7,173 nucleotides of DNA, taken from a bacterium (lineage in GTDB: Bacteria > Desulfobacterota > Binatia > UBA12015). Below, piece by piece: positions 1 through 5,959 of the stretch (positions within the stretch are counted from its first letter, which is position 1; the number at the start of each line of letters is the position of its first letter). The position numbers and the translations under genes are program-made. The notes under the pieces are model-generated. The model had not been told where the DNA came from and ran no database searches. It was given only the letters and a program-made list of their open reading frames with translations. Where the stretch lies: the NCBI GenBank assembly GCA_018970825.1, contig JAGWVP010000161.1, forward strand, positions 1 to 7,173, given 5' to 3'.

Positions 1-70
1 CGACGTCACCCTCGCTCCGTAGAGTTGCTCTGTCGACGTCCGGCTCCGGTCGTCGCCGCGCGCGGCTCTC

Positions 71-98
71 GGGCTCCGCCGAGGTCCGAGCAGAGCCC
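71..98 (-). terminator. weak hairpin downstream of the EVE-domain gene
   Basis: A 6-bp inverted repeat (GGGCTC at 71-76 with GAGCCC at 93-98) lies about 10 bases past the EVE gene stop, with further partial pairing in the loop. No run of T follows on the minus strand, so this is at best an atypical terminator. The rest of 1-106 shows no gene I can support. Confidence 0.22.
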
Positions 99-106
99 GC
101 CCGACA

Positions 107-514
107 CTACCCCCCGAGCTTCACGATCCTCTCGAAGGCCGCCTTCGGCAGCGGCATGACGCTCAACCGCGACTGTTTCACGAGCGGGATGTCGCAGAGC
201 TTCGGGTCGGCCTTGATGTCGGCGAGCGTCACCGGTCGCGCGAAGCTCTTCTTCGGCACCAGCGTCACCGCGAGCCAGCGCGGGTCGTCGGCGGTCGGGT
301 CGGGGAAGGCCTCCTTCGCGACCTCGCAGAGCCCGACGACCTCCTGGCCCACGTTCGAGTGGTAGTAGAGGACCTGGTCGCCCTTCTTCATCGCCTGGAG
401 GTTGTTGCGCGCCTGGTGGTTGCGGACGCCGTCCCAGGTCGTCTTCTTGTCGCGCAGGAGCTGCTCGAAGGGGTACTTCGTCGGCTCCTGCTTCACGAGC
501 CAGAATCCAGCCAT
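107..514 (-). CDS. EVE domain-containing protein
   Basis: A 135-residue protein that is essentially one EVE domain, a PUA-like fold thought to bind modified bases in DNA or RNA. The N-terminus WLVKQEP (residues 5-11) matches the family's usual WLvKsEP signature, with Gln in place of the common Ser. It is followed by WDGVRNHQARNN (27-38), the KKGDQVLYYHSN segment (43-54), the VVGLCEV strand (59-65) and the C-terminal QSRLSVMPL (114-122). Length fits stand-alone EVE proteins. The ATG at 514 is chosen because family homology starts there and a GGAGGAG Shine-Dalgarno lies 6 bases upstream. The same frame is open further upstream, but only as antisense of the thiolase. Cytoplasmic; the natural ligand is unknown. 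It lies 116 bases downstream of the thiolase on the same strand. Family call is secure, biological role is not. Confidence 0.93.
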   Translation of the reverse strand: MAGFWLVKQEPTKYPFEQLLRDKKTTWDGVRNHQARNNLQAMKKGDQVLYYHSNVGQEVVGLCEVAKEAFPDPTADDPRWLAVTLVPKKSFARPVTLADIKADPKLCDIPLVKQSRLSVMPLPKAAFERIVKLGG

Positions 515-520
515 CGTCGT

Positions 521-527
521 CTCCTCC
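521..527 (-). promoter_or_regulatory. Shine-Dalgarno of the EVE-domain gene
   Basis: CTCCTCC on the plus strand reads GGAGGAG on the minus strand, 6 bases before the ATG at 514. It fixes the EVE gene start within a much longer open frame. Confidence 0.8.
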
Positions 528-562
528 GCGGTTCCCCGCGGTTCGCACGCGGCCCGAAGCGA

Positions 563-597
563 GGACGGCGGCGGGGCTTTCGCCGCCGCCGCCGTCC
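563..597 (-). terminator. 12-bp perfect GC hairpin between thiolase and EVE genes
   Basis: GGACGGCGGCGG (563-574) pairs perfectly with CCGCCGCCGTCC (586-597) around an 11-base loop. A further outer CGAAGC/GCTTCG pair lies at 555-560 and 605-610. It starts about 30 bases after the thiolase stop. There is no T tract on the minus strand, so it is a candidate atypical (U-less) terminator, attenuator or mRNA-stabilising stem for the thiolase transcript. Its structure is clear from sequence; its function is inferred. Confidence 0.4.
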
Positions 598-630
598 AGG
601 TCGGGCTTCGCTCGTCGCCGGGGCGACCTC

Positions 631-1824
631 TCAGAGCGCCGCCTCGAACAGGCCGGCTGCACCCATGCCGCCGCCGATGCACATCGTGACGATGCCCCAG
701 CGCTTCTTGCGGCGCTGCAGCTCGAGCAGCAGCGTGCCGGTGAGGCGCGCGCCGGTCATGCCGTAGGGGTGGCCGATCGAGATCGCGCCGCCGTTCGGGT
801 TCAGCTTCTCGGGGTCGATGCCCATGCGGTCGCGGACGTAGACCGCCTGCGAGGCGAAGGCCTCGTTCAGCTCGACGACGTCGATGTCCTGCATCTTGAG
901 GCCGTGGCGCTCGAGCAGGCGCGGGATCGCGAAGACCGGGCCGATGCCCATCTCGTCGGGCTCGCACGCGGCGTAGACGCAGCCGCGGAAGAAGCCGAGC
1001 GGCTTGATGCCGAGCGCCTTCGCGCGGTCGGCCGACATGAGCAGGTTGATCGAGGCGCCGTCGGAGAACTGCGAGGAGTTCCCGGCGGTCACGCTGCCGC
1101 CCTCCTTGAAGGCGCCGGGCAGCTTCGCGAGGCCCTCCGCCGTCGTCTCGGGGCGGTTGCACTCGTCGCGGTCGACGACGACCTCCTTCTGGGTCTTCTC
1201 GCCGGTCGCCTTGTCGACGACGAGCATCGTCGCCTTCATCGGCGAGATCTCCTCGGCGGCCTTGCCGGAGGACTGGAAGGCGGCGGTGCGCTTCTGCGAG
1301 AGCAGCGCGAGCTCGTCCTGCTTCTCCCGGCTCACCTTGTAGCGCTCGGCCACGATCTCCGCGGTCTGGCCCATCGGCATGTAGACGTCGCGCTTGTGGT
1401 CCATGAGCCACGGGTTCGACAGGTTCTTCATGTTGAGGTCGTTCTGCATCATCGTGATCGACTCGATGCCGCCGCCGATCACCGCGTCCGCGCCCTCGAC
1501 CTGGATCTGGTGGGCGGCGACCGCGACCGCGTTCAAGCCCGACGAGCAGAAGCGGCTCACCGTGCCGCCGGGCACCGTGACGGGCAGGCCCGCGAGGATC
1601 GCGACGTTGCGGCCGACGTTGAAGCCCTGCGGCCCCTCGGGGAAGCCGGTCCCGATGATGACGTCCTCGATCTCCTTGGGGTCGAGCTGCGGCGTCTTGC
1701 GCAGGACTTCCTTCACGCAGTGGGCCGCCATGTCGTCGGGCCGGGTCTGGTTGAACGAGCCGCGGAACGACTTGGCGAGACCCGTCCTCGCGGTCGCGAC
1801 GATCGCCACTTCACGCATTGCCAT
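631..1824 (-). CDS. thiolase (acetyl-CoA C-acyltransferase)
   Basis: A 397-residue thiolase, the normal length for the family. Thiolases cleave 3-ketoacyl-CoA with CoA, or condense two acyl-CoAs in reverse, in the cytoplasm. All catalytic elements are visible: nucleophile Cys93 in RFCSSGLNAV (91-100), the NEAF motif (320-323), His352 in GHPYGMTGAR (351-360) and the second active-site Cys382 in CIGGGMGAAG (382-391). The GHPYGMTGAR variant, instead of GHPLGxSGAR, recalls a group of proteobacterial acyl-CoA thiolases distinct from FadA and FadI as I remember them. The ATG at 1824 has GGAGG 8 bases upstream; a second Met two codons later (1818) is possible but less well spaced. The 37 extra upstream codons of the open frame lack homology. 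No hydratase/dehydrogenase partner (FadB/FadJ type) is adjacent, so whether it serves beta-oxidation, aromatic or ketone metabolism is undetermined. Confidence 0.95.
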   Translation of the reverse strand: MAMREVAIVATARTGLAKSFRGSFNQTRPDDMAAHCVKEVLRKTPQLDPKEIEDVIIGTGFPEGPQGFNVGRNVAILAGLPVTVPGGTVSRFCSSGLNAVAVAAHQIQVEGADAVIGGGIESITMMQNDLNMKNLSNPWLMDHKRDVYMPMGQTAEIVAERYKVSREKQDELALLSQKRTAAFQSSGKAAEEISPMKATMLVVDKATGEKTQKEVVVDRDECNRPETTAEGLAKLPGAFKEGGSVTAGNSSQFSDGASINLLMSADRAKALGIKPLGFFRGCVYAACEPDEMGIGPVFAIPRLLERHGLKMQDIDVVELNEAFASQAVYVRDRMGIDPEKLNPNGGAISIGHPYGMTGARLTGTLLLELQRRKKRWGIVTMCIGGGMGAAGLFEAAL

Positions 1825-1832
1825 CGACTGAT

Positions 1833-1837
1833 CCTCC
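1833..1837 (-). promoter_or_regulatory. Shine-Dalgarno of the thiolase gene
   Basis: CCTCC on the plus strand reads GGAGG on the minus strand, 8 bases before the ATG at 1824. It supports that start over the upstream in-frame ATG at 1935 and the Met at 1818. Confidence 0.75.
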
Positions 1838-2030
1838 GGTGGGATTGTGACGGGCTCGCCCGGCGCGTTCCGGACGCGACGGCGCTCCCCGCATTCGACC
1901 CGGACAAGGCCCGGGCGGACCCCCGTAGGTCGCACCCCGGACCCGGCGATGCAAGGGTATCGGCATCGACGGTGCCGACGTTTTCGCGGGTCGCACGCTG
2001 CTCGACCCGGCGTCCGCCCGGGCGCCCGCG

Positions 2031-2047
2031 CCGTCCAGGGGGGACGG
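2031..2047 (-). terminator. possible terminator hairpin of the lyase gene
   Basis: CCGTCC (2031-2036) and GGACGG (2042-2047) form a 6-bp perfect stem with a 5-base loop, starting 6 bases after the lyase stop codon. Further GC-rich self-complementary sequence (CGGGCGCCCG) follows at about 2018-2028. No T run follows, so intrinsic termination is uncertain. Confidence 0.33.
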
Positions 2048-2052
2048 AGCCC

Positions 2053-2991
2053 TCAGCCGCGGGGCCGCCGTCGGCGCCCGGTGTCCGCGACCGCGGCCTT
2101 CTCGTTCGCGCGGTGGCGCTCGAGTCCCAGCAGGTCGTTGAAGTCCTCGAAGGGGTAGATGCGCTCGAGCATCGAGGTCGTGCTGCCCTCGCGCCGCAGC
2201 GCCGAGAACACGTCCTCGACCGCTCGCGCCTGCGCGAGGATCGCCGCGACCGGGAACACGATCAGGTCGAAGCCGCGCTCGTGGAGCTCGCCGCGGCCGA
2301 GGAGCGGCGTGTGGCCGCGCTCGACCATGTTCGCGACCTTGGGCCCGGGGATCGCGAGCGCGATCGCGTCGAGCTCGCCCACCGACTGCGGCGCCTCGAC
2401 GAAGACCGCGTCGACGCCGAGGTCGTAGGCCATGCGGCCGCGGGTGATCGCCTCCTCGAGGCCGAGCGGGCCGCGCGCGTCGGTGCGCGCGACCACGAAG
2501 AGGTCGATCGAGGGGCGCAGGTCGAGCACGGCGCGGAGCTTCGCGAGCCACTCGGCGCGCTCGACGACGGCCTTGCCGCTCATGTGGCCGCAACGCTTGG
2601 GCCAGACCTGGTCCTCGAGAAAGAGCCCCGCCGCCCCGGCCTGCGCGTACAGCTCGGCCGTGCGCACGACGTTGGGGATGCCGCCGTAGCCCGTGTCGGC
2701 GTCGACCAGCACGGGCGCCGGCACGAGCCTGCACAACCTGCGGGCCGCGTCGGCCATTTCGGCCTGGCCGAGGAGCCCGATGTCGGGCTCGCCGAGCAGG
2801 GAGGCCGCGACCGCGTAGCCGCCCATGAAGGCGAGCGGGAAGCCGGCCTTCGCGACCAGTCGCGCCGACACGCCGTCGTAGAACCCGCCCATCACGAGCG
2901 GCTGCTTCTTCGCGAGAAGCGCCCGCACGACGTCGGCGCGGGTCGTGCGGCGAGGCGACGTCGGCTTCGCGGGCGTGGTCGAGGCGGCCAT
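2053..2991 (-). CDS. isocitrate lyase/PEP mutase superfamily lyase
   Basis: A 312-residue TIM-barrel enzyme of the isocitrate lyase/phosphoenolpyruvate mutase superfamily, close in length to 2-methylisocitrate lyase (PrpB) and its relatives. Visible motifs in order: FYDGVSARL (37-45), the metal-binding VDADTGYGG (96-104), LEDQ (125-128), the gating loop PKRCGH (131-136) with catalytic Cys134, ARTDAR (168-173) and VEAP (198-201). The KRCGH loop is the hallmark of true C-C lyases and is absent from PEP mutase, so a Mg2+-dependent lyase acting on a 2-methylisocitrate- or dimethylmalate-like acid is the best guess. The substrate cannot be read from the sequence. No methylcitrate synthase or dehydratase is nearby, so this is not an evident prp locus. 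The N-terminal (1-17) and C-terminal (about 297-312, Arg-rich) tails are probably disordered. The ATG at 2991 lacks a clear Shine-Dalgarno and may be leaderless. Confidence 0.9.
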   Translation of the reverse strand: MAASTTPAKPTSPRRTTRADVVRALLAKKQPLVMGGFYDGVSARLVAKAGFPLAFMGGYAVAASLLGEPDIGLLGQAEMADAARRLCRLVPAPVLVDADTGYGGIPNVVRTAELYAQAGAAGLFLEDQVWPKRCGHMSGKAVVERAEWLAKLRAVLDLRPSIDLFVVARTDARGPLGLEEAITRGRMAYDLGVDAVFVEAPQSVGELDAIALAIPGPKVANMVERGHTPLLGRGELHERGFDLIVFPVAAILAQARAVEDVFSALRREGSTTSMLERIYPFEDFNDLLGLERHRANEKAAVADTGRRRRPRG

Positions 2992-2998
2992 GGGCCCG

Positions 2999-3028
2999 AC
3001 CCTACGCGAAGCGCTCTCCGGGCCTCAA
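2999..3028 (-). promoter_or_regulatory. candidate promoter abutting the lyase start
   Basis: On the minus strand, TTGAGG (3028-3023) and TAGGGT (3004-2999) are separated by 18 bases and resemble a housekeeping -35/-10 pair; TAGGGT also fits a TANNNT -10. The -10 ends only 7 bases before the ATG, so transcription would begin at or within a base or so of the start codon. That agrees with the missing Shine-Dalgarno. Motif match is modest in a GC-rich background. Confidence 0.4.
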
Positions 3029-3097
3029 GCGGAGCCCGTCGCGGCCCCGGCGGTCGCCCGTGGCGGCGCCGTCGGCGCGGGTGCTACCCGGGTGGGC

Positions 3098-4474
3098 GTG
3101 GAGACGATCGGCCGCTGGTTCGGCGTGCATGCGGCCGGATCCACCGTGCGTCGCGAGGTGGCCGGCGGGGCCGCGACCTTCGTCGCGATGGCCTACATCG
3201 TGGTCGTGAACCCGGCGATCCTCTCGTTTGCCGGGATCCCGGCCGGTCCGAGCACGATCGCGACCATCCTCACCGCGGCGTTCGGCACGCTGCTCATGGG
3301 CCTGTGGGCGAACCGGCCGATCGCGGTCGCACCCTACATGGGCGAGAACGCGTTTCTCGCGTTCGGGCTCGCGGCGATGCACGTCACCTGGCAGCAGCGG
3401 CTCGGCACGGTGTTCGTCTCCGGCGTCGCCTTCCTCGTGGTCGCGGCGGCGGGCATCGGACCCTGGCTCGCACGCTCGATCCCGACGAGCCTCAAGCACG
3501 CGTTCGCGGTCGGGATCGGCCTCTTCCTCATGCTGGTCGGCCTCTACGAGGCCGGCATCGTCACGAGCGGTGCCACGGGCCAGCCGGCGTCGTCGCTGGC
3601 CGACGCCTCCGGCCTGCTGCGCGCGCCGCCCGCGGCGCTGCGCCTCGGCGACGTGCGCGACGGCCGCGTGCTGCTCGCGATCGCGGGCTTCCTGCTCGTC
3701 GTGGTCCTGCAGGCGAGGCGCGTGCGCGGCGCCATCATGCTCGGCATGGTCGCGACCGCGGTCGCGGGCCGCCTCGCGGGCCTCGGCGAGGCGCCGCACG
3801 CGGTGTTCGCCCGGCCCTTCGGCGGCGATCCCGGACTGTCCTCGATCGCGCTGCGGCTCGACGTCCCCGGCGTGCTGACGGCGAGCTTCCTGCCGGTGCT
3901 CGTGACGCTGCTGCTCGTGAGCTTCCTCGACACCGTCGGCACGCTCGTCGGCCTCGGCGCGGCCGGCGACATGCTCGACGAGCGGGGGGATTTTCCCGCG
4001 ATCGAGCGCCCGATGGTCGTGAACGCACTCTCCTGCATCGTCGGCGCGCTTCTCGGCACCTCGACGTCGGGCGCCTTCATCGAGTCCGCGGTCGGCATCC
4101 GCGAGGGGGCGCGGACCGGGCTCGCCTCGGTCGTGACGGCTGCGCTGTTCGCGGCGACGCTCTTTCTCGTCCCGCTCGTCGAGCCCCTGCAGCGGCTCGC
4201 CTACGTGTACGCGCCCGCGCTCGTCGCGGTCGGCATCGCGATGCTGCCGGCCGTCCGCGGCATCGACTTCGACGATCCGACCGAGGTCGCGCCCGCGGTG
4301 GTCGCGATCGCGATGATGGCGTTCTCCTACAACGTCGCGAACGGGCTCACGGCGGGGCTCGTGCTGCACCCGCTGCTGAAGTTCGCGACGGGGCGGACGG
4401 CGGAGACCACGGCGGGGGGCTGGCTGCTCGCCGTCGTCTGTGCCTTCTACGGGATCTTCGGGCTTCCCCACTGA
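3098..4474 (+). CDS. NCS2-family purine permease, AzgA/GhxP/PbuG type
   Basis: A 458-residue polytopic inner-membrane transporter, expected to import adenine, guanine or hypoxanthine by proton symport. It is hydrophobic throughout, with the 12-14 helix pattern of the family. Visible motifs: FVAMAYIVVVNPAIL (28-42) in the first helix, APYMGENAFLAFG (78-90) where many members have PGMGxNAYF, SFLDTVGTLVG (275-285), the GTSTSGAFIESAVG stretch (320-333) and REGARTGL (335-342), which hold the substrate-site acidic residues. The GTG at 3098 is preferred because the usual family N-terminus, a short amphipathic start before TVRREVAGG, begins here. An in-frame ATG at 2990 would add 36 residues without family resemblance and would overlap the divergent lyase start. 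No strong Shine-Dalgarno is visible, so the start is uncertain. Specificity among purines is not resolvable by reading. Confidence 0.92.
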   Translation: METIGRWFGVHAAGSTVRREVAGGAATFVAMAYIVVVNPAILSFAGIPAGPSTIATILTAAFGTLLMGLWANRPIAVAPYMGENAFLAFGLAAMHVTWQQRLGTVFVSGVAFLVVAAAGIGPWLARSIPTSLKHAFAVGIGLFLMLVGLYEAGIVTSGATGQPASSLADASGLLRAPPAALRLGDVRDGRVLLAIAGFLLVVVLQARRVRGAIMLGMVATAVAGRLAGLGEAPHAVFARPFGGDPGLSSIALRLDVPGVLTASFLPVLVTLLLVSFLDTVGTLVGLGAAGDMLDERGDFPAIERPMVVNALSCIVGALLGTSTSGAFIESAVGIREGARTGLASVVTAALFAATLFLVPLVEPLQRLAYVYAPALVAVGIAMLPAVRGIDFDDPTEVAPAVVAIAMMAFSYNVANGLTAGLVLHPLLKFATGRTAETTAGGWLLAVVCAFYGIFGLPH

Positions 4475-4510
4475 CGGCGCGATCCGCCTCGCGTCCCGCT
4501 CGTCGACGAG

Positions 4511-4543
4511 GAGTTTGCGCGAACTCGGGGCGCGGAGTCTACT
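4511..4543 (+). promoter_or_regulatory. candidate promoter with inverted repeat upstream of the exported protein gene
   Basis: TTGCGC (4515-4520) and TCTACT (4538-4543) are spaced by 17 bases, a fair housekeeping -35/-10 match that would give a leader of about 40 bases. An inverted repeat, GAGTTTGCGCGAACTC (4511-4526, arms GAGTT/AACTC plus a T-G mismatch), covers the -35 box and could be an operator. Both are inferred from pattern only. Confidence 0.38.
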
Positions 4544-4578
4544 GCCGGGGCGGGTCGCCATGTCGGGGACCCTCGGAC

Positions 4579-4584
4579 AAGGAG
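4579..4584 (+). promoter_or_regulatory. Shine-Dalgarno of the exported protein gene
   Basis: AAGGAG, 6 bases before the ATG at 4591, is the best ribosome binding site in the window. It identifies the true start inside a much longer open frame. Confidence 0.85.
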
Positions 4585-4590
4585 ATCCGG

Positions 4591-5046
4591 ATGAATCGTC
4601 GCGTTTTCGTTCGTGCCTCGGCCGTGGCCGTGGCGGTCGGCCTTCTCGCCAGCGCGCCCGCGTTCGCGAAGGGCAGCAAGGGCCCCGCTCCGAGCGGCTC
4701 GGTCAGGATCCAGAAGACCAGCGTCGGGCTCGGCATCGGCGGGAGCTGGGGCGGCGGGACGCTCACCTACAAGGGCAAGAAGTATCCCTTCTCGGTCGAC
4801 GGCCTCGACGTCGGCGGCATCGGGTTCTCGAAGACCTCGCTGAACGGCTCGGTCTACAACCTGAAGAACCTGTCCGACTTCAACGGGACCTACACCTCGA
4901 TCGGCGCGAGCGCGACGGTCGGCGGCGGCGGCAGCGTGAGCACGATGCAGAACCAGAACGGCGTGAAGATCCGCATGGGCGGCACGTCGGAGGGCCTGCG
5001 CTTCAAGGCGGGCATGGACGGACTCAAGCTCCAGCTGAAGGAGTAG
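4591..5046 (+). CDS. small exported glycine-rich protein of unknown function
   Basis: A 151-residue precursor. Residues 1-26 form a signal peptide with a basic n-region containing NRRVFVR (2-8), close to the twin-arginine consensus, a moderately hydrophobic core and an AFA cleavage site before Lys27. The mature part of about 125 residues is rich in Gly, Ser and Thr and looks like a beta-rich fold: VGLGIGGSWGGGTLTY (45-60), KGKKYPF (61-67), GLDVGGIGFSK (71-81), VYNLKNLSDFNGTY (88-101), a glycine stretch (111-114) and QNQNGVKIRM (120-129). I recall a widespread family of unnamed proteobacterial exported proteins with this YKGK-YPF / VYNLK-L-DF-G-Y pattern. The arrangement loosely recalls SYLF or EipA (DUF1134) envelope proteins, but I cannot claim membership. 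No enzyme motif and no lipobox are visible. Periplasmic location is inferred. Its 3' end overlaps the convergent DUF429 gene. Confidence 0.88.
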   Translation: MNRRVFVRASAVAVAVGLLASAPAFAKGSKGPAPSGSVRIQKTSVGLGIGGSWGGGTLTYKGKKYPFSVDGLDVGGIGFSKTSLNGSVYNLKNLSDFNGTYTSIGASATVGGGGSVSTMQNQNGVKIRMGGTSEGLRFKAGMDGLKLQLKE

Positions 5047-5884
5047 TCGCGCCCCACCCGGGCGAGGGGACGCACGCGATCCACCCCTCGCTCGGGTCGA
5101 CGCGCTCCGGCAGGCCGAAGCCGGAGTCGCGTCGCAGGTGGCACCAGGCCGCCTGCATGGCCGCGATCGCCGCGTCGAGGCGGTCGCCGGACGGGTCCGC
5201 GACGAGGTCGTCCCCGAGGTCCCCCGCGTCGAGCCGGACTCCCTCGGGCCCGAGGCCGCGTTCGAGGGCACGCAGGATCCGCCGTCTCGCCTCCCGGCGA
5301 CCGCGGTCGTCGCGCCTCGGGTCGTCGGACTTGTACGAGACGCGCTCCACGCGCCGCGCGCTGAAGCCGGGGTAGGCTTCGACCGCGACGCGCGCGGGAT
5401 CCCCGTGGTGGAGCCCCGGTACGCTCACGCCCGCGCGGAGCAACCGCGGCGCGCCCTCGAGGAACATCCACCCGACGGGGGGATTCACGAACTTGAGCGG
5501 GCTGTGGGACCTTGCCGGGAGGTCCGTCGCGCGGTGCGGGAAGCGGTCGCCGACGAGGCGACCCGAACGGCTCGCGTCGAGCACGTCGCGGAACGCGCGG
5601 CGGTCGAAGCGGGCGCACCGCCGCACGAGTCCCGCCCAGCGCCGGGGCCACCCCAGCGCGAGGACCGTCTCGCGGGGCAGGCCGAAGGGAAAGTCGAAGC
5701 CGCCGATCCAGGGCCCGGGACGCGCGAGCAGGGACTCGAAGCCCGGCCAGTCGGCGAAGGCCTCGATCCGGGCGAGCCGAAGGGTGCTTCCCCCGAGCGT
5801 CCCCGAGGCGGCGACGATCGGCTTGCGCGGGCGGGGCGCGGAGGTGAAGTCCACCCCGAGCACGGTGGTCGCCGCTCTCCGCAT
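5024..5884 (-). CDS. DUF429 family protein, predicted RNase H-like fold
   Basis: A 286-residue cytoplasmic protein matching DUF429, a family predicted from sequence to have an RNase H-like nuclease fold but without an established activity. Visible blocks: LGVDFTSAP (9-17) with the first acidic residue Asp12, WIGGFDFPFGLPR (59-71) with Asp64, FVNPPVGWMFLEG (132-144), VAVEAYPG (166-173) with Glu169, and DRLDAAIAAMQAAW (234-247) with Asp234 and Asp237. The terminal DPSEGWIACVP (263-273) is the usual family ending. The four acidic positions are where RNase H-type metal ligands would lie, so the active site looks intact. The ATG at 5884 sits 8 codons before the first conserved strand; its Shine-Dalgarno is weak. 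The last 7 codons and stop overlap the convergent exported protein gene. The gene starts 75 bases from a divergent acyltransferase gene. Confidence 0.87.
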   Translation of the reverse strand: MRRAATTVLGVDFTSAPRPRKPIVAASGTLGGSTLRLARIEAFADWPGFESLLARPGPWIGGFDFPFGLPRETVLALGWPRRWAGLVRRCARFDRRAFRDVLDASRSGRLVGDRFPHRATDLPARSHSPLKFVNPPVGWMFLEGAPRLLRAGVSVPGLHHGDPARVAVEAYPGFSARRVERVSYKSDDPRRDDRGRREARRRILRALERGLGPEGVRLDAGDLGDDLVADPSGDRLDAAIAAMQAAWCHLRRDSGFGLPERVDPSEGWIACVPSPGWGATTPSAGA

Positions 5885-5959
5885 GCCGTCCGCCCCGGGG
5901 CCACGGCGCCCCTGCTCTCGATGGTCCCCTGCCGGGCCGCGGGTCGCAAGGGCCCCACC
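5885..5959. promoter_or_regulatory. short divergent intergenic region
   Basis: These 75 bases separate the DUF429 ATG from the preferred GTG of the acyltransferase and must hold both promoters if both genes are transcribed from here. I see no convincing -35/-10 pair. An AAGGG (5948-5952) 7 bases before the GTG is a fair Shine-Dalgarno for the plus-strand gene. If that gene instead starts at 6017 the region is 132 bases. Confidence 0.4.

Larger units (their letters stand above)
1825..2052. other. 228-base intergenic region between lyase and thiolase genes
   Basis: No supported gene. It holds the thiolase ribosome binding site, GC-rich inverted repeats just past the lyase stop, and presumably the thiolase promoter, though no convincing -35/-10 pair stands out on the minus strand. 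The gap length and the hairpins argue that lyase and thiolase are not tightly co-transcribed. Confidence 0.5.

Noticed and set aside
6..662. 218-codon minus-strand open frame overlapping the EVE gene
   Set aside because: Arg/Gly/Pro-rich composition, no motif, and it overlaps the well-supported EVE gene in another frame on the same strand.
1825..1935. Upstream ATG extending the thiolase by 37 residues
   Set aside because: The extension is Arg-rich without homology, whereas the ATG at 1824 has GGAGG at good spacing and yields the standard 397-residue length.
1960..1984. Plus-strand hairpin TCGGCA/TGCCGA followed by TTTT, terminator-like
   Set aside because: No plus-strand gene ends nearby; the stem is only 6 bp and the T run only four, so chance is likely. 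It could at most affect readthrough into the antisense of the lyase.
2990..2992. ATG as permease start, overlapping the lyase ATG on the other strand in CCATGG
   Set aside because: It would add 36 Ala/Gly/Pro-rich residues not seen in the family and leave no divergent promoter region. The GTG at 3098 fits the family N-terminus better.
3002..4561. 519-codon minus-strand open frame opposite the permease
   Set aside because: Product is dominated by Arg, Asp, Glu and His as expected of antisense to a GC3-biased membrane protein gene. The plus-strand permease has strong family motifs throughout.
769..4590. Very long plus-strand open frame leading into the exported protein gene (over 1,270 codons before its ATG)
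   Set aside because: It runs antisense to the thiolase and lyase and out of frame through the permease. Its translation is an Arg/Asp/Leu/Val/His-rich low-complexity product with no family resemblance, typical of GC-rich wrong-frame reading. Only the final 151 codons are a gene.
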